Assembly: GCF_018129685.1 (NCBI RefSeq)
Contig: NZ_JAFCLG010000003.1
Coordinates: 124,001-188,000 of the forward strand
From: Bradyrhizobium manausense
GTDB taxonomy: Bacteria > Pseudomonadota > Alphaproteobacteria > Rhizobiales > Xanthobacteraceae
Length of the DNA: 64,000 bases
Direction: 5' to 3'
Part shown: positions 34,248 through 41,921 of the stretch, piece by piece
How the letters are laid out: the number at the start of each line of letters is the position of its first letter
Position numbering within the stretch: position 1 is the stretch's first letter
Notes under the pieces: model-generated
The model's input: only the letters and a program-made list of their open reading frames with translations
What the model was told of the DNA's origin: nothing
Database searches by the model: none
Made by a program: the position numbers and the translations under genes

Positions 34248-35018
34248 TCAGTTGCCGGCCGGGTAGGCGGCGGCAGCGGAATGTGCTCGATTCAGGAGGA
34301 TTCCGACCTCGTCGATCTCCTGCATCGGCTCGTCGATCGCCTCGTTCGACGGGATGTTGAGCCGGTATCCGACGTAACGCCGGGCCACGATCGCGTCGAA
34401 ACCGAGGCGGTCTCGAAGCTTCTTGCGCAGCTTGCTGACGTGGCTCTCGATCACGCTCTCGTCGAACGTGGATTCGAAGATGCCGTAGACCGCGTTGAAG
34501 ATCTGCGTCTTGGTGATCCACTTGCCGTGGTTGCTGACCATGTATTCGAGAATGCGCAACTCGCGGCGGGGCAGCGTCAGGGCGTGGCCCGCGATCTCGG
34601 GGTCACGTCCGTTGAAGAACACCTGGATCCTGGTCTCGCAAGGCCTCGGCAACTCGCCCACCCGCCGACGTGCGATCGCAGCCGTTCGGGCCAGGATCTC
34701 ACGCAAATGGATCGGCACATGGACGACGTCATCCACGCCGGATTCAAACAGCTCCAGCGTGTTCTTGAGCATCTTCTGGCCGCTGATGGCGATGATCGGA
34801 GCCATAGATCGCTTGCGCATCGCCCGTGGCAGGCTTCCGCGGGCGTCGCATTCCCCCAGCAGAAAAGCATCGACGGCGGCCAGATCCGATTCATTGGCGG
34901 ATTGCAGCCAGTCCCAGAATTCTCCGGAGGAGAAGCCGATCGACGATACACCTTCGCGAACGAGCCCTCCAACGTAGCTGTTCGTGACGCTCTCGCGATC
35001 ATCAACGATAATATACAT
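34248..35018 (-). CDS. lafR: LafR/FtcR/Rem-type flagellar transcription regulator
   Basis: This is an OmpR-family regulator of the type called FtcR in Brucella, Rem in Sinorhizobium and LafR in Bradyrhizobium, which activates flagellar genes. The 256-aa product has an N-terminal receiver-like domain (MYIIVDDRESVTNSYVGGLV to about residue 115) and a winged-helix DNA-binding domain (about 130-225: HALTLPRRELRILEYMVSNH, ESVIESHVSKLRKKLRDRLG, FDAIVARRYVGYRLNIPSNE). The usual receiver Lys is missing (Val at VHVPIHLREILAR), so phosphorylation control is doubtful. The start at ATG 35018 is preferred over 35042 because FtcR-type proteins begin there. It is convergent with the flhA unit. The 11-bp direct-repeat boxes across the cluster are its likely targets (inference). 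Confidence 0.9.
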   Translation of the reverse strand: MYIIVDDRESVTNSYVGGLVREGVSSIGFSSGEFWDWLQSANESDLAAVDAFLLGECDARGSLPRAMRKRSMAPIIAISGQKMLKNTLELFESGVDDVVHVPIHLREILARTAAIARRRVGELPRPCETRIQVFFNGRDPEIAGHALTLPRRELRILEYMVSNHGKWITKTQIFNAVYGIFESTFDESVIESHVSKLRKKLRDRLGFDAIVARRYVGYRLNIPSNEAIDEPMQEIDEVGILLNRAHSAAAAYPAGN

Positions 35019-35769
35019 CAGTCTTTCGCCCCTGTTTCGCACTTGCAGCGACCGGAAGGTTTTTGTGATGCCCCGGATCGTCGGCTATGCTGTTTGACGA
35101 CATTTTCCCTCCCGCGAACCGTTGTTATGGTTTCGATATTCGCGGGCAGCCCTACGCATTCAGTGCCTGCGTGAGCAGGCCTGCTACTTCGACTCGGTAC
35201 TGAACGCTTACTGTGTGTGGCCCGGCGGGTGTCTTACGGATCACCTTGCGGGGCGGATTGAGACAGCGGCATAGAACAGTTGCGCCAAGTGCTTATCGTG
35301 TCCAAACGCAACTGAACTCAGCCGATCTCCTCGCCAACTGGAGAGAATCACTTGAGTAGGACCGTACCAATTGCCAAATTCCGATCAAGCGTGCGAAACA
35401 AAGCTGTTGCTACGTGTGCTTGATGCTGTTGGTTTGTTTCTGGTTGTTGCTTGGTGTTGCAAGCTTCACCAGTTGATTCAGTATTCAAACTAGTTTTGCA
35501 CCGTGGTGGTTATACAGTTCCGTATGCCTGTGCAACTAAAGCAATTTTGGGTAGTGCCCGTCGGTGGCCGCAGTGAAGGGTTTTCAACCCCGGATTGACT
35601 CTTGTGGCTGCGCTCTCGCGTGCGACAATTCGACTCATGTATCGCGATGAAATTCCAGCTTGGCGAACTCTTGGCGAGTGTGTGTCTTTCGAGTCGCACT
35701 TTCCTCTCGCGCGTGGCGAGTTCGAATCGTTCGACGTCGCGCGCTCGCACCAAAAAGTTGTTTGACGCG
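35019..35769. other. Long non-coding region upstream of lafR and of the gene at 35838
   Basis: About 750 bp without a supportable gene. It is richer in A+T than its surroundings between about 35200 and 35560 and has many TTG/TGTT runs, a small hairpin GGGTT/AACCC near 35579-35592, and another CCTGC/GCAGG repeat near 35165-35180. No flagellar box was seen facing lafR. It probably holds the lafR promoter and regulator sites; a small RNA cannot be excluded. Confidence 0.5.
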
Positions 35770-35799
35770 CACGTTTCAGGCAAGCTTCGCCAACTAGCT
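35770..35799 (+). promoter_or_regulatory. Flagellar direct-repeat box upstream of the gene at 35838
   Basis: CACGTTT-CAGG-CAAGCTT, 6 nt, CTAGCT (35794-35799), ending 38 nt before the ATG. The second half-site and hexamer match the flagellin and motA copies, so this gene is probably in the flagellar regulon. Confidence 0.5.
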
Positions 35800-35837
35800 T
35801 CGTTCGACAGATCGAAATACGAACGGAGCATTTTCAA

Positions 35838-36773
35838 ATGTTGTCCGAGGGAAAAGCGCGTCCCGCCGAAACTGCGGACATGACTGCGACGGCGAAGCCG
35901 ACTCCGGAAGCGCGCGATGGCAAGGTGAATAGTGCAACGCGTGCGGCCAAGCCTGCGCCAGGGGTGAAGCCTGCACCGGCGTCGAGCGACGAAGTTGCTG
36001 CCAAAGAGGCGCTCGAGGGATTGAAGCGTATTCGCGCCAAGGCGCGCCTCGACAAGATGGCCATACCAAAGCCTGCGCCTGTCGTGGTCAAGCCGGCGAT
36101 GATCGTGGCAAAGCCGCCGCCGCCGCGCCCGACATGGGTCGCACCACTCGCGACATTGGCCGTTGCGGCCATTGTCGTGGTTTGCGCCTGCACCGGCGTC
36201 ATCGCCTATCTTACCACGCAGCCGGCTCAGAACAGCGTTGCTGCCAACACGGAGATCAGGAATCTGCGCGAGACGGTCGCGCAGTTGCGCAAGCAATTGT
36301 CCGGCGTGTCCGAGAATCTCGATGGCCTTCGCACCGCGGTCGATCAGTCGAGCAAGGCGACCAGCGACCGCTTCGGCCGCTTTGCCGAGAATCTCGATCG
36401 TATCGAGCGGGTCAGCTCATCTTCAACGGCCAAGCTCGACAGGCTCGCGCAAGCCCAGGTCCCGGCGCCGACACCGGCCGCCGCGCAGCCCTCGTCGGCG
36501 ATGCCGATGATGGCTTCGGTTGCAGCACCGGAGACCACGGGGTCGGTGTCTCCGGTCGAACGCAGCTCGGCGCCGCGAAAGGTGATCAAGGGCTGGTCGG
36601 TTCGCCAGGCTTATGAAGGCATCGCGATCCTCCAGGGGCCGAACGGCGTCATCGAGGCCGTGCTCGGCCAGCAGGTGCCTAACCTGGGGCGTATCGAGGA
36701 GATCAGGAACGATAATGGCCGTCTGGTGGTGGAAACCAGCGGTGGCGGCGTGGTCTATTCGCCCCGCAAGTGA
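35838..36773 (+). CDS. Membrane-anchored coiled-coil protein of unknown function, probably flagellar regulon
   Basis: I do not recognise a named family. The 311-aa protein has a Pro/Ala/Lys-rich cytoplasmic N-terminus (about residues 1-95), one membrane segment (PLATLAVAAIVVVCACTGVI, about 102-121), a periplasmic coiled coil (EIRNLRETVAQLRKQLSGVS, DGLRTAVDQSSKATSDRFGR, LDRIERVSSSSTAKLDRLA), a Pro/Ala linker and a compact C-terminal domain (KGWSVRQAYEGIAILQGPNG, LVVETSGGGVVYSPRK). GGAG precedes the ATG. The overall shape resembles wall-spanning or motor-associated proteins. Its only link to motility is position and the box at 35770. Confidence 0.75.
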   Translation: MLSEGKARPAETADMTATAKPTPEARDGKVNSATRAAKPAPGVKPAPASSDEVAAKEALEGLKRIRAKARLDKMAIPKPAPVVVKPAMIVAKPPPPRPTWVAPLATLAVAAIVVVCACTGVIAYLTTQPAQNSVAANTEIRNLRETVAQLRKQLSGVSENLDGLRTAVDQSSKATSDRFGRFAENLDRIERVSSSSTAKLDRLAQAQVPAPTPAAAQPSSAMPMMASVAAPETTGSVSPVERSSAPRKVIKGWSVRQAYEGIAILQGPNGVIEAVLGQQVPNLGRIEEIRNDNGRLVVETSGGGVVYSPRK

Positions 36774-36786
36774 CCGGCCGACAATA

Positions 36787-37365
36787 CTATTGGCGATGAT
36801 GCTCGAAACTGGTGCATAGCTGGTCGATCTCGGACTCGGCGATCGGCGCACGGAACAGGCGGCAGGTGAATTCGACCGTCGACTTGCTCTCGGAGGCGGT
36901 GCGATCCTCGCGCAGGAAAATGCATCGCTTGCAGACGTCGGTGTGATGCCGCTGTTCGGCGGCATCCGCCTGATCGAGCACGTGTAGCAAGGTATCGCGA
37001 AAGCGGATCTTGCTGTCGTCATCCAGGACGGCAATGGCATCGACCAAGCCATTGACGGGATCGCGCGCGAGAAGCTTCTTGCCCTGCTGCGTCACGCTCA
37101 ACATCACCGAGCGCTTGTCTGTGGCGGATCGCTTCCGTTCCACATAGCCGAGGCGCTCGAGCTCGCCGATGATGAACGACGCGGTGCCGCGCGTGGCCCC
37201 GACATAGCTCGCCAGCGCCGAAGGCGTCCTGGAAAATCGGTTCGCACGGGAGAGGAATCGCAGTGCCATCCACTCGCGATCGCGCATGCCGTGCTTGGTG
37301 CCTTCGAACCATAGGATTCGTGCCACCTGTCCCAATACTTCAATCGCTTCGCGAGCCAAATTCAT
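36787..37365 (-). CDS. MarR-family regulator with C-terminal cysteine cluster
   Basis: A 192-aa winged-helix regulator. The MarR core (residues about 25-130) has GMRDREWMALRFLSRANRFS, SALASYVGATRGTASFIIGE and ERLGYVERKRSATDKRSVML as the recognition and wing parts. After the usual MarR length there is an extension with four cysteines, C145, C148 (CKRC), C168 and C184, in a CX2C-X19-C-X15-C pattern. This could bind a metal or Fe-S cluster, so redox or metal sensing is possible. It is convergent with the gene at 35838 and has no clear target gene next to it. Confidence 0.85.
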   Translation of the reverse strand: MNLAREAIEVLGQVARILWFEGTKHGMRDREWMALRFLSRANRFSRTPSALASYVGATRGTASFIIGELERLGYVERKRSATDKRSVMLSVTQQGKKLLARDPVNGLVDAIAVLDDDSKIRFRDTLLHVLDQADAAEQRHHTDVCKRCIFLREDRTASESKSTVEFTCRLFRAPIAESEIDQLCTSFEHHRQ

Positions 37366-37847
37366 TTCAATGCCAGATCGGACAAGTCTTTTTCAATTGA
37401 GCCTTCGGCTGCGCAATCGCTGCGGGTCAAAATGGGGCTGTCGAGCTTCGCTCGAAGCGGAAACAATTGCCGCGCGTGAAAGACGCTTCTCCGTTCTGGA
37501 GATGGAACATTCAGGAGTGGAACTAGAGCGTCGCGAAGAAAGTTCGAGTAAAAATGACGGCTCAACTGATGTGAAAATTCGCGTCAAATGGTGCGGGCTT
37601 GCGTCGCATGACTGAGCGCTGAGGGGTGTCCAGGCAACATGATGTGTCGTTGCGGCCACGATCGGCCCGATTGTCGCGGCGAAACGTTTCGAATTGCGTG
37701 AAACCACGCACGGCGTGCAACACGTCATGGCGCACTCAGGTGCGGGAGAACCGCCTAACGCGGTTAATGGATGTTGCAATTGTCGACGAACGGCAGGCAG
37801 AGGCCTGGTTCAGGACATATGGCGTCTTGAGCTGACGCTGGATTCCA
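37366..37847. other. Intergenic region upstream of the marR gene
   Basis: About 480 bp in which I see no coding frame with family features. Near the marR start there are TTTCAAT and TTTCAATTGA sequences that might be part of a promoter or operator, but the evidence is weak. Confidence 0.4.
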
Positions 37848-37875
37848 AAAGGGCGGTCCAGGCGAGCGCCCTTTT
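37848..37875. terminator. Hairpin terminator at the 3' end of the epimerase gene
   Basis: AAAAGGGCG and CGCCCTTTT form the stem around GTCCAGGCGAG; A-run and T-run make it work on both strands. On the minus strand it directly follows the stop codon of the NAD-dependent epimerase gene. Confidence 0.7.
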
Positions 37876-38737
37876 ATCTTGCGCGTGCGGTCCTCTCTTC
37901 GTCGTCGCGCCAAAGCGCATCGAGGCCGTGCCGATAGGTCGGATACGCCAGCACGACGCCGAGCTCGCGCTTCAGCTTCGCGTTGGAGACGCGGGCGCTG
38001 CTCGAATAGAAGCTGCGCGCCATTGCCGACATCTCGGCGGTTGCGAACGCCTCTTCAGGCGGCGGAGCAACGCCCATCAGCCGCGCGGCATAAGTGATCA
38101 CGTCCTGCGGCGGCGCAGGCTCGTCGTCGCAGACGTTCCAGGTACCGCCGCTGTCGTGGTTGATCGCCGCCATGATGGCGCTGGCGATATCGTCGACATG
38201 GATGCGGTTGAAGACCTGACCGGGCTTGATGATGCGCCGGGCCATGCCATTGGCCAGCGTCACCAGCGCGTTGCGGCCAGGACCGTAGATGCCGGCAAGC
38301 CGCAGGATCGCGGCATTGCCGTGCGCCGTCTCCGCCCAGGCCTGCTCTGCCGCGACGCGGAGCCTGGCGCGGTCGAGTGCGGATTGGGGTGGCGTGCTCT
38401 CGTCGACCCATCCGCCGGCGTGGTCGCCATAGACGCCGATGGTGGAGAGATAGACGACCTTGCGGTGGACCGCCGCCAGGGCCTCGCCGAATGCTGCGAG
38501 TGCGGGATCGCCGCCGCTGCCCGGCGGGATCGATATCAGCAGGACATCGGCATCGCGGATACGGCCCAGGGTTGCGTCGGCGGGCCGGCTGCCGGAGAAG
38601 CCATGCAACTCGACGCCGGCAAGGTCGTTCCGCCCGGCGGGATCGCGCACCGTGCCGGCGACATGCGAGAAGCTGCCGCCGAAACTGCGGACGAAATGCC
38701 GGGCGCTATAGCCGAGGCCAAGGATGAAGAGCCGCAT
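37874..38737 (-). CDS. NAD(P)-dependent epimerase/dehydratase-like protein (atypical SDR)
   Basis: An extended/atypical short-chain dehydrogenase of 287 aa. The N-terminal nucleotide-binding motif is MRLFILGLGYSARHFVRSFG, followed by VLLISIPPGSGGD, YLSTIGVYGDHAGGWVDEST and RLAGIYGPGRNALVTLANGM. These are features of the YeeZ-like group of sugar-nucleotide epimerase-related proteins, which has no established substrate. The classical YxxxK motif is not clear (GVYGD without Lys). I moved the start to ATG 38737, since the 32 extra residues upstream lack similarity. Confidence 0.82.
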   Translation of the reverse strand: MRLFILGLGYSARHFVRSFGGSFSHVAGTVRDPAGRNDLAGVELHGFSGSRPADATLGRIRDADVLLISIPPGSGGDPALAAFGEALAAVHRKVVYLSTIGVYGDHAGGWVDESTPPQSALDRARLRVAAEQAWAETAHGNAAILRLAGIYGPGRNALVTLANGMARRIIKPGQVFNRIHVDDIASAIMAAINHDSGGTWNVCDDEPAPPQDVITYAARLMGVAPPPEEAFATAEMSAMARSFYSSSARVSNAKLKRELGVVLAYPTYRHGLDALWRDDEERTARAR

Positions 38738-38905
38738 GCGTTCGCCGTGTGGGGTGCGAGTTCCATTCGCGCCAGCCGCGCGTTCCTGCTCATAGGAGAT
38801 TTTTGGGGCCGACAAAAGATGTTGCAGTTTCACCCGACCGACTGCGTCGCCGTCGAACAGGAAACTGAAAAAACAACCCCATGCACAGTAGGAACGCCGG
38901 CGCGG

Positions 38906-39313
38906 TCAGTGCACCCGGTGGCTCGCTCTATCGTCCTCAGACTGTTCGACAATCTGCGCGATTGGACTCGACTGATGATGCACGAGGCGCCAGCTGTCGC
39001 CGACACGACGAAAATGGTTGGCGGCGGCGAGCGCGGTACCGTCGACGATCTCGATGCACAGCACCCGGGCGCTGTCGCCATCGACGATCGCCTGCGGTTC
39101 GGCGCAGACGATCTGCGGCCTTTCAGGGTTTTGCAGGATATCGCGCCAGCTTCCGATCACGGTCGCGTGGCCGACAATTGCGGGCCAGCCGGGATGAATG
39201 CAGGAAATGGCGTCGTCTTCCGCCCACATCCGCTGCATGCCGTCAAAATCGCCCGTCGAAAAGGCGGCGTAGAAAGCCGCGTTCGCGGCGATGACCTTGC
39301 TGTCCTTTGCCAT
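38906..39313 (-). CDS. NTF2-like (SnoaL/DUF4440-type) protein
   Basis: A small cone-fold protein of 135 aa. Typical segments are AANAAFYAAFSTGDFDGMQR, the WAEDDAISCIHPGWPAIVG stretch and SWRLVHHQSSPI at the end. Proteins of this type act as isomerases, dehydratases or ligand-binding proteins, and the substrate cannot be told here. The ATG at 39313 is preceded closely by AAGAGG. An upstream ATG at 39415 would overlap the next gene and adds unconserved residues. Confidence 0.8.
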   Translation of the reverse strand: MAKDSKVIAANAAFYAAFSTGDFDGMQRMWAEDDAISCIHPGWPAIVGHATVIGSWRDILQNPERPQIVCAEPQAIVDGDSARVLCIEIVDGTALAAANHFRRVGDSWRLVHHQSSPIAQIVEQSEDDRASHRVH

Positions 39314-39411
39314 ACCTCTTGGGTGGGTCAATGGCAGGCAAAAATCAAGCGCGACTTCCGTTCGACTTTGAACGCAGTGCAGCATGCAAGACGCCGCTGC
39401 CCACTTTGTGA

Positions 39412-40896
39412 TCACGCGGAAACGAGCGTCTCCACCGCCTGGCGCGCACCCTTCGCATAGAGTCGGCCGAGCGCCGCGGTCACGGCCTCGCGCAGGCGCG
39501 GCTCGGCACCGAACGGGCCGAAAACCTTGGTCACGCCCAGCAGCGCCGGCGCGAGCCGTTCGGCGACGGGACCGGCCTCGCGCGCCAAGCCTGCGAGTTC
39601 GGCGGCGAGGGGATCGCGAACGTCGATGGCGCGGCCGTGTTCGTCGCGCGCGGTGACGTAGCGCATCCAGCCGGCCACCGCGAGCGCGTGCGTCGCGATC
39701 GGCAGGTTCCGGCGCAAACGATCCTGCATTGCGCCCAGCAGCCGCTGCGGCAGCTTTTGCGAGCCGTCCATCGCGATTTGCCAGGTGCGGTGATGCAGCG
39801 CCGGGTTGGTGAAGCGCTTGAGCAGCGAAGCGCGATAGGCGGCAAGATCAGCGCCCACCGGCATTGTCAGCGTCACCGCTGCCTCTTCCATCACCTGCGC
39901 GGCAAGCCGCGCGAAATGCGGATCTTTCATGGTGTCGGCGATGGTCTCGTAGCCGCCGAGATAGCCAAGATAGGCCAGCGCCGAATGGCTGGCATTGAGC
40001 AGCCGCAGCTTCATCAGCTCGAACGGCTTGACGTCGGACACGAGCTCGACGCCTGCGGCAGCGAGATCGGGCCTCCCTGCGGCGAAGCGGTCTTCGACGA
40101 CCCATTGCGTGAACGGCTCGGTCATCACCGGCCAGGCGTCGCGCATTCCGAGCGCGGCGGACACCGCATCACGGTCCGCCTCTAGCGTCTCCGGCACGAT
40201 GCGGTCGACCATGGTGCAGGGGAAGGCGGCCGTATCGGCAATCCATTTGCCGAGATCCTTCGACCGCAGCGCTGCAAACTGCGTCACGATCCGCTGCACG
40301 GTGTGGCCATTGGCGGCGAGGTTGTCGCAGCACAGCACGGTAAAGGGCGGAAGCCCCTGTGCCCGCCGGCGCGCCAGCGCAGCAACGATGAAGCCGGGCG
40401 CCGAACGCGGCGCGTCAGGATTGTTCAGATCGTGCACGACGTCCGGATGCCGCTCGTCGAGGTCGCCGGTCTGCGGCGTGTGGCAATAGCCCTTCTCGGT
40501 GACGGTGAGCGAGACGATGCGGATGGAAGGATTCGCCATCCTGTCGACCAGCCGTGTCGGATTCTCGCGCGCGACAAAGCTGTCGAGCAGCGCGCCGATC
40601 ACGCGGTGCTCGGTGCCTTCGGCTGCACGCACGGCGACGGTGTAGAGGTGATCCTGCGGGGCGAGGGCGTCGCGCGTGCCCGGACTGCGCAGGCTCGCGC
40701 CGATGATGCCCCAGGCGGTGGCACCAGCTGCAAGGCAATCGTCGATGACGACGGCCTGATGGGCGCGATGAAAGGCCCCGAGGCCAAGATGCACGATGCC
40801 GGGCGTGATACGCGAACGGTCATAGGCAGGGCGGCGGACGCGAGGTGCCAGCCGGTCAAGATTGGCGCGGCCAAGGCGCGTTGAACTAAGCCGCAT
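39412..40896 (-). CDS. uxuB: Mannitol dehydrogenase-family oxidoreductase, probably D-fructuronate reductase (UxuB-like)
   Basis: A 494-aa polyol-specific long-chain dehydrogenase. The N-terminal NAD-binding domain has GIVHLGLGAFHRAHQAVVID, and the helical C-terminal domain has the signature KLRLLNASHSALAYLGYLGG with the catalytic Lys. Other conserved parts are CDNLAANGHTVQRIVTQFAA and DRIVPETLEADR. Family members reduce fructuronate to mannonate or oxidise mannitol. With uxuA, a zinc sugar-acid dehydrogenase and a TRAP transporter beside it, D-fructuronate reductase is more likely. ATG 40896 has AGGGAGA upstream. It is divergent from the gntR gene. Confidence 0.83.
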   Translation of the reverse strand: MRLSSTRLGRANLDRLAPRVRRPAYDRSRITPGIVHLGLGAFHRAHQAVVIDDCLAAGATAWGIIGASLRSPGTRDALAPQDHLYTVAVRAAEGTEHRVIGALLDSFVARENPTRLVDRMANPSIRIVSLTVTEKGYCHTPQTGDLDERHPDVVHDLNNPDAPRSAPGFIVAALARRRAQGLPPFTVLCCDNLAANGHTVQRIVTQFAALRSKDLGKWIADTAAFPCTMVDRIVPETLEADRDAVSAALGMRDAWPVMTEPFTQWVVEDRFAAGRPDLAAAGVELVSDVKPFELMKLRLLNASHSALAYLGYLGGYETIADTMKDPHFARLAAQVMEEAAVTLTMPVGADLAAYRASLLKRFTNPALHHRTWQIAMDGSQKLPQRLLGAMQDRLRRNLPIATHALAVAGWMRYVTARDEHGRAIDVRDPLAAELAGLAREAGPVAERLAPALLGVTKVFGPFGAEPRLREAVTAALGRLYAKGARQAVETLVSA

Positions 40897-40926
40897 GGTC
40901 GTTTCTCCCTGATGTTTGGCCGCTGC

Positions 40927-40980
40927 TTGACATGGCGACCGTATCAGGTCAATGCTCCGGTCAATTGGTAAGGCCAATTA
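40927..40980 (+). promoter_or_regulatory. Promoter and palindromic operator between uxuB-like gene and gntR
   Basis: TTGACA at 40927-40932 followed 17 nt later by CAATGC could be a sigma-70 type promoter for gntR. Just downstream, AATTGGTAAGGCCAATT (40963-40979) is a 6-bp inverted repeat with a 5-nt centre, similar in form to FadR/UxuR-type GntR operators, and well placed for autoregulation. Confidence 0.5.
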
Positions 40981-41043
40981 TCCAAAATTGGCGGGCCGCC
41001 GGGCGCGAAGCTTCCCGGCGAGACCCTTTTCGGGGAGGCCAGC

Positions 41044-41853
41044 GTGCCGCTGGAAGCTGTGGAGGCGAGACGGCTCTATCGCCAGATCGCCGATCAATTG
41101 CGAAGCCTGATCGACAGCGGCGAGTACGCGGTCGGCAGCCGTTTGCCGACCGAGCGCGAGCTCGCCGAGCAGCTCAAGGTGTCGCGGCCGACGGTGCGCG
41201 AGGCCCTGATTGCGCTCGAAGTGGAAGGACGCGTCCGCATCCGCGTCGGCTCCGGCATCTATGTAACCGAGGCCGCCGACGCCGCGCCGGTCCCGTCCGC
41301 CGTCATCGAAGGCCCGTTCGAGCTGCTGCGCGCCCGCGAATTCCTGGAAAGTGCGATCGCCGAGCAGGCGGCGCGCGTGGCGACCAGGGATGACATTGCG
41401 CGCATCGATGCCGCGCTCGTGGCGATGGAGAATGTCGACCACCCCGGCGAAGCCTCGATGGTTCATGACCGCGCCTTTCACATCGCGATTGCCGGATGCC
41501 TTGGCAACGCCGTGCTGGTGCGGGTGGTCGGCGAGTTGTTCGACCAGCGGCTCAATCCCTATTTCACGCAGCTTGCGCATTACTTCGAGAATCCCGGCAC
41601 GTGGCGCACCGCGCTCGACGAGCATCGCGCCGTGCGCGATGCCATCGCGGCGCGCCGGCCATTGTCGGCTCACGATGCCATGCGCGACCACCTCGCGCAT
41701 TCGCAGGAGCGCTTTGCGCAGAACTTTGGCGCGGAGGCCACCGCAGGTGCGCCGGCGCCGCGGAAGCGGGCGGCGCGATCCGGGGCTCAGACGGCGAAAC
41801 CAAAACGCTCCTCGAAGAAAGCGGCCAAAGGCGGCGTCGTTCGGCGACGATGA
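41044..41853 (+). CDS. GntR-family regulator (FadR subfamily) of the sugar-acid genes
   Basis: A 269-aa repressor-type protein with the N-terminal winged helix (RLYRQIADQLRSLIDSGEYA, GSRLPTERELAEQLKVSRPT, VREALIALEVEGRVRIRVGS, about residues 10-75) and an FCD effector domain (about 95-225) with the metal-binding His pattern (VHDRAFHIAIAGCLGNAVL, HRAVRDAIAARRPLSAHDAM). It ends in an unusual Lys/Arg/Ala-rich tail from about residue 238 (PRKRAARSGAQTAKPKRSSK and more). The start GTG 41044 is preceded by GGGGAGGCCAGC. It probably controls the divergent uxuB-like gene and the downstream TRAP operon. Confidence 0.88.
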   Translation: MPLEAVEARRLYRQIADQLRSLIDSGEYAVGSRLPTERELAEQLKVSRPTVREALIALEVEGRVRIRVGSGIYVTEAADAAPVPSAVIEGPFELLRAREFLESAIAEQAARVATRDDIARIDAALVAMENVDHPGEASMVHDRAFHIAIAGCLGNAVLVRVVGELFDQRLNPYFTQLAHYFENPGTWRTALDEHRAVRDAIAARRPLSAHDAMRDHLAHSQERFAQNFGAEATAGAPAPRKRAARSGAQTAKPKRSSKKAAKGGVVRRR

Positions 41854-41921
41854 GATCGGGCGGCCCGCCTCGATGTCGGTGGGTGAATAAGAAGCAGACT
41901 TGAATCAGTGGAGGAAAATCA

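Noticed and set aside
35602..35883. Plus-strand open frame of 93 codons in the region upstream of the gene at 35838
   Set aside because: Ser/Arg/Leu-rich with no homology-like pattern, and it runs into the start of the better supported gene in another frame.
37694..39460. Plus-strand open frame of 588 codons
   Set aside because: Antisense to the epimerase and NTF2-like genes, which have recognisable motifs; no ribosome-binding site and no family features.
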